Part shown: in pieces, positions 24,901-37,651 of the stretch | How positions within the stretch are numbered: the stretch's first letter is position 1 | Layout of the letters: every line of letters begins with the position of its first letter | DNA from: Chionis minor | Lineage: Eukaryota > Chordata > Aves > Charadriiformes > Chionididae | NCBI GenBank assembly: GCA_013398295.1 | Contig: VZSF01017903.1 | Span: forward strand, 1,186,062 to 1,250,061 | DNA: 64,000 bases | Reading direction: 5' to 3' | Made by a program: the position numbers and the translations under genes | The notes under the pieces: model-generated | Seen by the model: only the letters and a program-made list of their open reading frames with translations | Told to the model about the DNA's origin: nothing | Databases searched by the model: none

Positions 24901-27012
24901 GTCCCTCAATTACCAAGTTCAGGCGAGTTTGCTCTGTCCTTTTTTCCCATTATTTCTGTTGCTGGCTAAATTCAGTAGCTACATAAACCTTTCAGTTTGT
25001 ATTTGACCTTTCCGAACTCCTGTGATATCTGAGAGCTCCTTGGAGCACACTGATGCCCAAACCAAGATATTTGTGTCAAAAAGAGCTGCAGCTGCTTGGT
25101 AAAGGTAGATATTTGCTCCACTTAACTATCTTGAATGGTTTAGTTGCGTATTGTCTTCCCATCCCCACATATCCCTGATGGTAGGGTAGAGATGGAGGAC
25201 CCTCTCGAGATCCCTTCCAGACCTGTTGTCTGTGTAGGTCCCTCCCTGAAGGCTGGTATTTCTCATGCTGTGTTTTGTTAGGTGAGATCTATGGAGCTGC
25301 ACTTGCCTGTAAGGAGAGGGAATAGTGATGTTTGTCAGCAGGCAAAGCGGGGAGTCTCTGTGGAAGAGTCTGAAGTTTGCACTTCGAGATGCTTCTGAGA
25401 AGCTTTTAAAATTGCTGATTTTGACCCCAGTGATCCCAAAGAATAATTAAAGAAACTGGCAAACCACTGAGAAGAGGTGATCCTGATTGCTAGATTTGGA
25501 TTGTCAGAAAAAAACAACAGTAGCAGCTAACCTCTGACTGTTAGAGATTAATACATAAGCCACTTGAACACTGCAGTCATAAACTTTTAAGATTATATGC
25601 AGCATTGATCTTCCTCTACTGCTTATTGAATTACTCACTGCTAAATTCAATGTGGAATTAAAGCACAGGGAGAATTGAAATAAGGGGAAAGAAGTGGGAG
25701 CACGGTGGGAGGGTGTTTGTTGTTGTTTTAGTTGGGTTTTTTTTTTGATTACATTACGTGTACATCTCCTATGGTGGTATGTAGAGCTAGGCTCCTAGTG
25801 CTCAAAATGTTTGTAGCATTATCTCTTTTATCAAGTACGCTATATATGAATGTCTGCCTGTAAAGTGATCTTTGTAAGGGGAGAGGAGGCAGTTGGGTGA
25901 AAGACGGGACAGATTTCATCATGGACCAACCTAGGTGGATTGTGCTGCTGTTAGCCTAATTGAGGTAGGAGGCTATGAGAGCAGAAGACACTCTTTAGAC
26001 ATACATACCTAACCCATCTGGCCCAAAAATCACATCTCCTAAGCAGGGGATTGTAGAAAATTACTGGTGGATAAATGACATTGCCTTTTCTAATGTATCT
26101 TTTTTAGTAGCTGTGGTGAAATCCCTTTTTGAAAAGAGCAGATGCACTGATAATTATGCCATGTGAGTGAGTGCTGCTCAAATGCATTCTGTCTCCTTGA
26201 AAGAAAGAGAGATGAAAAAACCAATTGTACTATCAGGTGATACAAAGATCATATTTCCATCTGTGTAACAGCCAGACTGCCCAGGGACTTGTGGGGCTGT
26301 CCTCCCCCAGACTGTCAGTGGGGCATGTGTGTAGGAGAGGGGTGGCACTGAGCTCTTAGTTTCCGGAACGTTTCAACCCAAAACAGACACCGGCAGTGAT
26401 GGCCTGTGAAAAGAGTTCCTCGTTTGCCTAAGCCACCAAGAGCTCCATCGCCAATGCATCTGAGGGTTCAGGAGCTGTTCCATGTCATCTTCGATCTAGG
26501 GATTCTGGTATATGGAGTTTTGTCATTTCCCTCAGGAATGAATCTTGACACTTAACTATGTCTTGAATAAAATGCAGCAGCTTCCTCACGTGCTAATTGA
26601 GTGGTGTGTCTGCCAAGGGAGACTCGCAAACACTGACAAAACAGCGATGTAAGTAGTGGTGTGATGATGTGTCCAACAAATGCAGAAAAGGGGGGGGGAA
26701 ACCCAAACCCAGCAATCCTTCCTTCAACAAACCAAGTGTTTTCAATTGATGCCTTGAGAATTGTTCTGGTTTGGTTGTTATTTTGTGACAGCTAAAATAT
26801 CCGTGGCTCTTCAGCTTGACAGCTAGAAATAACACCATTATATAAAAATGTTTTGGGGTTTTTTCTATTCCTGAAAATGATAAATGATGTTTAAATTGTT
26901 TTTATAGTCTCCAAATGTTTAATGAGAATGTACTGAATTAATTGTCAAGCATCACATTTAAATAATAAGAAGGTCAGAATTTGTACTGCTCTGATCTGTG
27001 CTTTTGTTTTAG
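21976..27012 (+). other. SLC49A4: SLC49A4 intron
   Basis: This 5.0 kb intron runs from donor gtagga to acceptor tgcttttgttttag. It contains a 20-base G run at 22671-22690, several T-rich stretches (about 22920-22960 and 24400-24420) and G-rich purine tracts. Positions 25195-25230 faintly resemble the 3' end of an avian CR1 element but were not accepted. Confidence 0.85.
22671..22690 (+). repeat. Poly-G homopolymer (20 bases)
   Basis: Twenty consecutive G bases follow a purine-rich lead-in (aataaaaagaa). Runs of this length are unstable, are often mis-sized in sequencing, and can form G-quadruplexes. The true length is therefore uncertain. Confidence 0.9.
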
Positions 27013-27140
27013 ATTTGCAGATTTTATCAGGGGCATGCTGAAGTTTATATTGCTGCTGCTTTTCTCTGGAGCAACATTAGCATCAACCTGGTTCACTCTC
27101 ACCTGTCTAACCAGTGTCACTCATCTGCCTTTAACCACAG
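27013..27140 (+). CDS. SLC49A4: SLC49A4 coding exon (about residues 338-381): TM9
   Basis: The exon has 128 nt, completes an arginine codon and ends with the first base of the next codon. It encodes [11 protein letters not shown], then [20 protein letters not shown] and [11 protein letters not shown]. That is a short cytosolic turn, helix 9 and the following luminal loop. Differences from human as recalled are conservative (MLKF/MLKL, TLAS/TLSS, LTSV/LNSI). The acceptor is gttttag and the donor is cag|gtatca. Confidence 0.96.
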
Positions 27141-30100
27141 GTATCAACAATGATTTTAATTCCTATTATTTGTAATTGGTCTTGCAGGCAAATATATGCA
27201 GTCTTAAAACAACTATATTATAGCCTGGTTTGGTAACTTCAGTAATACAGTAGTTTTACCAAGACTTAAAAAAAAAGATTTTGAAAACCTACTGATTATA
27301 AAATCTCTCTACCAGCTTTGAATAACTTCATAAAAAGATTAAAAACTAACATAACCCAATAATAAAACTGCAGGATATACATTTAAAATCGATTTTGGGA
27401 CTGAGTGTTTTTCTCGTGTGAGTGCTTTGGAATAACAGAGGTGAGAAATAAACCAAGAAAAATCAGATGAATGGGAGTAGCGTTGCCTATAAGAAACAAT
27501 GACATGTCTGGGAATTTAGTGTTTTGAAACTTACATTAATTATTGGAAATGTGATGCAGTTCAAACTAAGGTGACCCATGGTATTTTCAGCCATCTGAAT
27601 CTATCCATGCATCGTGCTGTTCTCTTTTTTTGCACCTGTATTGCAGGTTCAGGGAACTCTTCCAGCCCAAAATTACCTCAGCCCCGTGCCTCAAAAAGAT
27701 GGGGAAAAAAGCTGTTGTCAGGAGTTGGGGGAAAAGCTCAGAGGTCTACTTGAGCTGCCAGTGAGCTGTACCCTTAGTTGAAAATCAGCATTGCTTTGTT
27801 CTTAAAAATCTGTCCTTCACCTTACTGTCTGCACCAAAGGATTGATCCACCTGTGATTCCAAGAACCTCAATAGAGTAATGAGTTACAGTAAAACTTAGC
27901 CATTAAGATTTTAAAAAATATTTATTTATTAAAGGATTCCGTAAATCCATTTTAAATGAAGTGTCATCTGTTATAGGCAAGTTTATGCATTATAAGAGAA
28001 ATAAAAATTGGCTTATTCCCATTTTTGATAAACAGTCTGGTGTGGAGAGTAGTATATAAAAGACTGTCTTACTTGAATTAACTTTGAGTTTCAGTAAGTG
28101 TCCTTGGTGCATTGCATATGTCACAAGTATGAACTAAACTGGGTACAGGAAATTGAAATACATGATCAATTCAGGAGAAACACCATCTGGATGGATAGGT
28201 CAAATTTGTGATTTATCTTGAAATTTCAACTTTTTCAAAAAAATTTCTGCTTAAATAAAACGTAATTTAATCAATAAATCAAATTTCATGGTGTCTATTG
28301 TCATGCCGAATGACTACACTTTTCCATCAGATCTGAAGTAAATGCAATAAAGGCTTATTTCTTGTGCTTGCCTGCTTCATCACTACAAGCCTGCCGTAAT
28401 GTAAATTTTTACAGTAACTCTATCCTCTGAATTGATGCAACAAGCCAAACACATAAATGTTCAAGTCTATGCATAAGAATGAAGCGGAGAGGTTTCAAGA
28501 GGTGAAAGTCATCACACATGTACTCACCAATGATCCAAAAAGAAACTGGTGGAGCTCTGTCTCTGAGTTTATTTTTTTCTAAAGAACTGGGCATGCAACA
28601 TAGGTTCTGAAGAATTCTTTCTTGTTTATAGCATGTAGGTACATTATGGTGGGGTTTTTGGAACGGTGATGCACTGTCAGGACATAAAAGTACCTCAGGT
28701 ATTTGGGGTTGGATATAAAGTATCCTAAACTAACATCCCTTGATAAAAATCTAGCAATTAGGTTGCTTTAATCATGCAGTTACAATTTTTTTTTTAATGG
28801 ATGATTCCTTAGATTGAGTTGTAAATTATATTTTAGAGTTTTCTGTCTGTGCTGTTCTTATAAATGTTACTGTAAATGTTGGACCCTTTTCTATAAAACA
28901 CAAGCTTGTTTTGAATAGAAATGCTAGCAATACAGTGCATTCCTCTAAAAAAGGCAATCTAAAGCATCAGGGTCTAATGTGCAGCCACCAAATAAGATCT
29001 CTTTTTTTTCTTCTGTGGCATAATATTTAAACTTCATAGATAGGTTGTGGGGGTTTCGTATCAGCCTTTTCTCATTAAAGTTCATATAAAATAGATGTAA
29101 TGTGCCTGTTCAATTTAGATCCTTCTACACAGAAAAGCAGTGGTATATCTTCATGAAATATGCTGTTATGGATGAAAACTCACAAGCTATTTCAGCTAAT
29201 TTATAGGACTTCATGCTAGATTATTCCTCAATGTAACGATGCAATATGATGATGACCTCTGCATTGCACAGTAATTGGGAGAAACGGTACACTTGAATTG
29301 ATTTGGATGAACTTCTTTTTTTTTCCTTCTTCTTCTTTTAATTAAAAGTTTGAGATTCAGAGTATAAATGTAGGAGGTCAAATGCAGGCTGTTGGCTGGC
29401 AGCTTCGGGAGGCCGTTTGAGGTAGCTGGTTGAGGTGGAAGTCACTCTGCATATTCAGTGGACCAGCGTTGACAGTGGACTTACAGGTAGTTATCCTCTT
29501 GCATTTTTGTATAGCTGGAAGATATGCAAAACAAAACCAACCATCATTGTGGTTTTTTGGTTTTGGTTTCTTGGTTGTCTTTTGTAGTGGAGGTCCATGT
29601 AATGCTCTGTATCCCAGAGCTACTTCACAGGCATCACTGAACGCCTGCTGCAAAGCAGGGTTTGTTGTGTTATTGAGGGCAACAGGGTTTGATGTTGCCA
29701 GGAGGTTAACAGCCTCCTTGACTTCTTCCTGTCCTGTGTGACAGCACTACAGAGCCAGTGATGGACCTCGGTCCACGCTTTCAGCCTCGTTCAAATGCTG
29801 AGGCAGAGCAAGCAGGGTTCAAAACTGACAGGTGTGGAAACTTGGGCCGGTGTACATTTGATCGTGCAAAAAGGTTTTCCCTTCCAACTATCTAGCTGCC
29901 ATTTTGTGAGGACTTTCCCCTTCCTCTCTTGCCTTGCCTCTAATGTTCTCTTGAGCAAGTCAGATTTTGCCCTACAAAACCACAAGCGTTACCATCTTCA
30001 GCAATACCTGGAAACTGCTGAAATATCCACATGACCCAATGGACTGCTGGTACAGTTAAAAGGGAGCTCTTCCACGGGACAGGACAGTCAATTCTGATGA

Positions 30101-33100
30101 GGAAGCAAGACCCTTCATGGGGTTCTTTGTACTGGCCCAGGTGTTAAGACAGGCTTCACCCTGGAGATGAAGGCTGGTTAGAGAACATTGTCATCCTCAT
30201 CATCTCCCCTGACAGCTGCTTGATCCACGAATAAAGTTTGCATCCATAGGTAGACCTTGCCAGTGGTTTCCCCAGGTCCAAAACCAGTCTTTTCTGTTAA
30301 CATGTGGATATTGCGTGGCACACGTGCTCGTTCCCCTCTTCTGAAAAGAAAACCCTCCGCCTGTTTCCCACCTCATCTCTGGGGTAGGCACTCGGGTGGG
30401 TACATCTGCATGGAAGCAGGCTTTTGAAATGCTAAAAAGGTGAGAGAATTATTCACCCTAAAAGGTGAGGGAAGAAAATCTCTGAAAAATTTGTTTTTCT
30501 TGCAAACAAACCAACCCCCCTCTTTTAATCAGTATTCTTTGTAGCAGTTGTAGTAATGCCAGGTTTAAATATTGGGGGAGGAATTGTATTTGAAAAAATG
30601 GTCACAGCCAAATGTTTTTTCCTGCACTTGTTTGTATAATATTCTAATTCCTTGTAAATAGGCACGACATCATTTAAAGATCTTTCCTACAGAATGTAAT
30701 TACTTAGAATGGAGACCTTTAATGCAGATATTAAAAATCAATGACTGCTTTGTGTTTTCTTTAAATGATACTGTTTAGTATTGTTTGTATTGTGTAATGC
30801 CTGCCTTGCTGTGCATTATCATAATGCAGTCTGGTTTTCCTCCTGCCACAGAGCAAGGCAAGTTTTCTGTTATTTGCTGACTTCTTAATGTATCTTCAAA
30901 AGAATTTATAAAAAGTGTGTTCAGAGTCATGTGTATGAACTATAACTGCCAGTGAGGGGAAAAAAGAAAGCAAGGCAATAATGATATAGTGCCATTGTAG
31001 CCACTATATCATCTGTCTAAAACACCTCTCATCAGCTAATGACAGCTCTTAAAAAAACCCCCTTGATTCTGGAATTGGTTTATATTTTAAGCAAGCTTGA
31101 ATTTTCTTTTAAGAAATGTTAATTTTAATGTATATTATTTGCATTTTTCAGCAAGTTTCGAAGAGAATTTTATGTACACATTGAGCATTAAAATAGTTTT
31201 CTCCATTGAATTCCCAATGCAGCTGCTGATCTGTTTCTCTGTGCCAAGTCCATTGTTAGTTTGCTTTGTACTGAACTTCATTATGTGAATTTATGTACAA
31301 CGGGATACTTTGACCCAAAATAATTGTGTAAGGCATTGTAATGCCAGTTTCGGTATCTTGCCACTTTGTATTGCTGGTAGTATCTCTGGATACAAATACT
31401 AGCATTTTCCAAAAATTGATATGCAACGCTAGTTGCTCGCAGCTCAGATTGAATGTTTTCAGCATAGCATATCAAGAATATTCTAATATTTATAAGCACA
31501 TTCAGCAGAATTTTGCTTTACAAAATCTTTTCTAGTGCTGCATGGCAGATACTCTGAATACAGTGGCAACTCCATGAGCTGACGACTATATTTAGGTTAA
31601 GAAGTCTACACTTTACTTTCAGGTTCAACAGATTGAACATTATAAACACATCTGTATCCCTGTCCTTGTCTACAAAGCACAGTCTTGAAAAAGAGCAATG
31701 TTAATTATTTAATACTGATTGTTTTATTCTTTGAGTTTAATGTCTTTACTATAAGCAAGGTATGCTTGATAATATGAGGCAAGGGGATGCAGGGCATAAA
31801 ACAGTGGCCTGAAAACATTTTATTTTCTAGCTTCAGCATTAACCCGCTTACAGCTGTGGGCAAATCATTACCCACACTGCTGTTGTGCTTTTCCCACTCA
31901 TAAGAAGGGAACAATGACCTTTTGTCTTCGTGAAGGCTTCTGTAAATCCACAGATAGAAGAGTACTTAAAGAACTAATTTAAGGGTTTTATTGAAATACA
32001 GTTTAAAACCTCAGTGGTAAATAGTGTACAGTGCCTGAAATTCGGGATGAGCATTTCAGGGGTGGATGTCTATAAATCTGGCCACTTTAAATATCCATCA
32101 ATAGCAAGCCTCAAATATCATCTTTCCACACACACGCCCCCCCTTTTTTTTTTTTGAGGCTCACTTAGTAATTTCTTAACTTTTTAGTTCTCCGAAGTGA
32201 ATGCTCTGCTTTCAAAGTGAGTTCCACTTGCCTTTCTCTTGGGAAGTATATAGAACAAATCCAATTTGATCAGATTTTTGGTTACTTTCATAACTATATC
32301 ATGAGATAAGGATTTGATCAGTATGTGCTGGAATTGAAATCCAGGCAATGAAACTTACTGATGTTATAAATGTGCACTACAGGGACATCCTTCTTCTATT
32401 GTGTTTTCTGTTCCCATAAGTGAATTACAGTAAAAATTACTGTCTTACCTTGAAAGAGTCACATTTCTCATGAAAAAATTAAGGGGGACTACTTCTGTGA
32501 CTGTTCTTAGCATGGCCAGTAGCAATTCATAAATTACATGAAAGTTTTACTCCACTTCAACAGGCTTTAGAGAGTTTGATGTGAGCTGGGTTTGATAGGA
32601 AGTACCTTGGAATTCTTCAAAGCATTCATGGAGATACTAAAGTCAATGAAGCACGCACCCACATGAAGCATTATCCTTTCATTTTGGCAACTGGAATGTT
32701 TTAATGGGCAATAACAAGATCTTTGCAGGCTTCACTTTAAATTGTATGCTGCACCCAAAAGAACATGTTCAGTTGTATTTACTTTCCTGTTTATCCCTAT
32801 GAAATTTGTGTGAGTCTTGGCTTGGTTTGTCTGAGAACTGTTACAAAATGTACAGGGTTCAAGAGTTTCTGGCAGAGGACTTTGGAGAAGGTGCTATACC
32901 ACCTGCTCACACTTGCTACTGCTCTAGAGTATCTGCATTTCTTTTGTAAATTTGTCTGCAAAATACTTCTCTTTTTTTAAAGAGATTGTAATATTTCATA
33001 TTCTTTGTTAAAAATCAGCCAAGATTTATGTGCCAGTGGGCTAATAAGAACCATTTAGATCAGTGGAAGTCCTTCCATTAATTTCATTTGGGTTTGGATC

Positions 33101-36100
33101 AGGCTCTGTGGTTATAAATTTAGTGATGGTGTAATTTAAGAGTAAATTGCTAAACACGTTGCAGGAACATCCTGGGAAGTTCTGGGAACTCATTTGGATG
33201 TCAGAGATACTTGAGACTCCTTCTGCTGTGTTGCAGGCTTATCTGGGGACACCAAGTGCATGCTGTCATTAACATCACACCCTGTTTGAATTCCTAGTTC
33301 TCTTTATTTTTTTTTTTAATTGGTATAAAGCTTTTGCCACAGGTTGTGGCTGGGAAGAAAGGAAAGTCTGTTTCTGGGATATGGGCATGTATTTGCCATC
33401 CTGTAGCTGAAGACCTGCAGGGGATAAGAAGCCAGGAAGAACTGTAACTTCTTACTGCTTTTTCTCCTTTTTGTGCTAAGCCACTGTATCACCATCAGTA
33501 CCTTGCTTCACCTAATTGGTAATGTCCCTAGTGCTGTTATCAAGGGTTGTTTCATTCCTTGCTTCCATCCTGGCCAGGAGAAGGAGGATGAGCGCTGAGG
33601 GAATAGCATGGGTTGCCTCACACCTCGACCATGACCATGGCGTGATGAAGCCTGGCCTGAGCCTCCAGCTGCGACAGCTCCGGGCCAGTTCTCTGAAGCA
33701 GCTGTGCTTTGGGTGGGCATTTTGCCTTTCCTGCTCTTTTTGCAGTGGCTGACCTGTGAAATAGCTGCTTAATTCACACAAACATCTTTAAAATGTGACA
33801 TTAATCAAGTGGTTTAAGGAAACCCAGCCCAGTTCCATTATTTTTTGATGTCCACAGCTGTCACTGTCTCACGTACACAACTTTGTACGTAGCTTCATAG
33901 GCAGTTAATTCCTTTTCCTAAGACAAAGTGATTTTTTTTTGGTACTAATAGCATGACATGCTTCCTCAGCGTATTCCTATCCAAGGTAGTTGTTTGTCCT
34001 TGTTAAGCTTTAGGACATAATGTTAGCTTCTTGGTAACCCATCTCTTTCTCTTTTGTGCGGGTTTGGTTTTTTTAATCACCTCTTTCATATCCTTATATT
34101 CATTTCCAGTAACTGCCATCAGGATTGTCTTAATTGAAAAAACATTTGCTGTAACTTTAGCAGCTTTTCTTCGACATTATAAAATCATGGTAATTATTTG
34201 TGTTCATTCAATGCAAGGTCGCTGTAATGGAAAGTAAATGGTCTCTGTTAATAGGTGGTATTCTCCCTGCTACAGTATCATGTTGCCCATGAGCTGGAAT
34301 ATGAGGTGTGCTGCTTAGTGTATGAAATAAAAGGCAAAAAACACTTTTGAACTCTTATTTGACTTTTTCATAGAACTTAGTTTTCTGAAACTTTCTATCT
34401 AGTTGGCCAATTGAATTTGTGACTTAATCAGAAGGTAATGGAGTAAGTTTATTTGTATATCACTCAGGAAGACTCTGGATGATTTACAGAAACACGAAAT
34501 AAATATTTTCCCATTGTTACAGTAGGTACCCATTAAGGGAGAACTCAGTAGGCTTTTAGATGCCTTGCCATTTCCTCTTACTAGTTTCGAAATATATGTG
34601 TACATATACATAAACCTTGTTTTATAAGTATTATCTGTGATCTCAGCAGAGGTTTTGTCACTGGTATTCAGCTGGGAGGTTTTGGCATGCACGTGTGAGG
34701 CAGGTTGTGTGTTGGGGGAAACAAAAGGTAATGCTAAAGCTGCTTTGCTCATGGTAGCAGGGGAGTGTGAGTTGTGTGCTGGTGGGTGTATTTGCTACAT
34801 GTATGACTAAAGGAAGCTGTAGTGACAAGGACATGTAACCGTGTATTTTCTAAAGTACAAAGTTACTGTGCTTACTTGCTTACAGTCTAGTCATCTGAAT
34901 ATATTTTAGAAAGTGATGAGCAATGATGTAATTCAACTAGCGTATTTTAAACCGTGAAATTTATTTTGAAGGCTTCTGTTTATTTTATGGAAACTTTTGC
35001 GTCTACTATATTGACTTAAGTTTGAAGTCTTGATCTTCTAAGTGGCTGCTAGTCTTAGCTGCGTGTTTTTGCCTTCACCTCAAGTGAATCTAAGTTTCTG
35101 GAAATTGTATGTCCAGAGATTGTCTCTGTTCAGAGGCACATGATTCACCTTTTCCAGCTCTTGTTGTTCATGGAAGTGGTTTCATTCTTCCTGCAGTGCT
35201 GTCACTTCTGCTGCGGCCTGTATGCAGCTCTGCTTTTTGGGGTGCTGTTGTGGCTTTCAGCAGCTTCACGACTGTTTCCACTGTTTGAGTTTCTAACACA
35301 GGATTACTGCTGGCTACCACCTTCCTTAGGGAAAGTTCTGGAAACTTTCTTTAGAAGTTACACATACTTACCTATAGACATCTTAATTGAGTGTAATGGG
35401 GGGCAGATGTTCATTTGTCTTGAGATATGCTTCTGTTTCATTTATGTCTTGGTGTCTTAAGCCAACACAGAAATATCAAATAGCTGTATTCAACACTCAG
35501 ATTTGCTGGTTACACCTGATAGCAGTTAGAGCGATATGGAGTCGCATTTGAGGTAAATGGGAATTCAAAGAGAGGTTCATGATATTTTAACTACTGGTGA
35601 GGACTTGCAGCAAACCACTATGGATCTTCTAACTAGAGAATCAGTTCTTCAGTGTTAGCTGGAAGAGCCCATTAGGAAGAGCATCCTAATACTGGTTTGG
35701 TTTTTTCCTCCCTCTCTGAGAACTTTTGAACATAACCTGGGATTCATTTCTTTGACTTTTATACTGCAGTTTGTAATAAGAGAATTTGAGAGTTGGAAAA
35801 GTTATCGTGGTTTATTTGTTGGTTTGTTGGGGGGGTTTTGGGTGGTGGTTTGGTTTGTTTTAGTTAACAACTTGAAACATTCTGGTATATTTAAAAAAAA
35901 AAAAAAGTGGAGGCCAGCTGTCCCTCCTGAAGTTGTGCCATCTGTATCATCTTTCTGGCTGTCTCGCCTGTCCTCTTTTTCCTGTCCAGGCAAATCCTCT
36001 CTAGAGAAGGAAATATGTCTTTGTGCCTTGGAAGCAAACCACATCAAATGGATGATCTGATAGGGAGCCCTTTCTGCTTCTTAATGCCTTTATCTCTTTT

Positions 36101-37468
36101 CCATGATTCTTCATATTTTAAGAAACAGTGATTTATTTATTTTTTAAATTTTTTTTAAGCTGCAAGTTTAAGTTAAGCTGCTTCTTAACAGTTTCTCAGT
36201 TGAAAGATTGAGCAATCCTTAACAGAAGATGAGGCAGAGCTGTTTCAGTTCTCCCCTTTCCAAGACAGAAGAACGTAAATTACACTGAAAACACAGTTTC
36301 TATTTTATATAAACATATATATCCGTATAAAGAAAAATTATCTAAGGGTTTTGTACCATACTGCAGTGAAAAGATGCTATGAATAATTTCCCTGTGACTT
36401 GGTAACACTTTTGCATCTGAAAAATTTTTCTTTATGTTTTCTTGCCATTTTGGTAGGAACTTCAGAAAATATTCCAGACTTTTCTCCCTTCTCCCCCCAC
36501 CCTTCATCCCCCAAGCCTTCTACTCGTTTCCTTCTACTTTTTTCTTGATCACTAACCTCAGGTTGTTGAGGCTGCAGGTCAGGAAATCTTCCCCTTCCCA
36601 AGACAGCACTTAGCAAAGACTTACTTACAATTATAAATAGGTACTAAATTCGTCTGAAGTTTTCTTTTTTTTTTTTTTTTTTGGAAATAGCTATCATAGG
36701 TTTATTAATAAATAATATAGGCATATTGAGCATCTCTGTTAAGGTATTGAGCACTGTAAAGTATTTGGCTGTGTCAGAAATTGTAGAACAAAATATCTGA
36801 GGCTACTGAAGAAATGTCTGTATCCTTCTGCTGGTTCATCCAAGAAAAATAATTTGTTGTACAGCCGTAAATAATCTGCATTATCAAATATGTCCCGTTC
36901 CTGCCAGACGCTGGGTGCCCTTCATTTCCTTTTGAAGCCAAAAAGGGATTCAACATGTTGCAGCTCAGGCTGTGATGAATACTAATGTCTTGATATCTGG
37001 TAGATCATTAGTTTTTATTTGTAAAATGGAAGCAAAATTACTTTTGATCTTTAGAGCTAAGTCAAAAGGTTAATCCATGTCCATTTCCGATTTGGTGTGT
37101 TAATTGCTCTGTGTCCTAATTGTCTATAGGACAATAGTTTCTGTTCATTTCAGAGGTAAATTAAACTGTAGGTGATGCTTTGCATTCAAAATTTTCTTCT
37201 GTTTGTTTTACTTACAAGTGAATTTCAAATCACTGACTATGTCTTTGTGGATTCTCTTTAAAAAAAAAAATCAGTATTTCTAATTTTTTTTTTTTCAAAC
37301 CAGTGCATGCAGTCTACCTAAAGGATGTGATATGCTTTATGATACACAGAGGATAAAAATAAGCTTATGCATTTTTCAGTTACTCAAATATTAGCATTCT
37401 TGGCAGCTCTGAAAAGGGGGGGAAAAATGCCAGTGTGAAATTAATAACTGTTTTTGTTTCTGTTATAG
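27141..37468 (+). other. SLC49A4: Largest SLC49A4 intron in the window
   Basis: This 10.3 kb intron runs from donor gtatca to acceptor tgttatag. It holds a perfect stem-loop at 30981-31012, an 18-T run at about 36665-36682, and GGTTT-rich simple sequence near 29555-29575 and 35815-35865. The block from about 29380 to 30420 looks richer in G and C than its surroundings and might be an old insertion, but I could not assign it to a family. No exon or RNA gene was recognised. Confidence 0.82.
30981..31012. repeat. Perfect stem-loop, 11-bp stem and 10-nt loop
   Basis: The arms atgatatagtg (30981-30991) and cactatatcat (31002-31012) pair exactly around a 10-nt loop. The stem is too short for a typical microRNA precursor and the flanks do not extend it. 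Confidence 0.85.
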
Positions 37469-37651
37469 CTACACTGTACACATCCTGCATTTTGTTGGGT
37501 ATATTCCTCAACAGCAGCGTACCAATATTCTTTGAGCTCTTTGTGGAGACGGTCTACCCTGTTCCAGAAGGAATTACGTGCGGAGTTGTCACCTTTTTGA
37601 GTAATGTGTTTATGGGAGTGCTTTTGTTTTTCCTCACATTTTACCATACAG
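37469..37651 (+). CDS. SLC49A4: SLC49A4 coding exon (about residues 381-442): TM10 and TM11
   Basis: The exon has 183 nt, entering at codon position 2 and ending on position 1. It encodes [18 protein letters not shown] then [16 protein letters not shown] (helix 10 and the cytosolic connection), and [20 protein letters not shown] then LTFYHT (helix 11). The ELFVE..YPVPE segment is a hallmark of SLC49/FLVCR proteins. The exon is nearly identical to human by recollection. The acceptor is tgttatag and the donor is cag|gtaaga. Confidence 0.97.

Noticed and set aside
25195..25230. Possible 3' end of an avian CR1 retroposon (ctctcgagatcccttccag)
   Set aside because: Only about 20 nt resemble the consensus. 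The upstream CR1 body and the terminal octamer repeats are missing.
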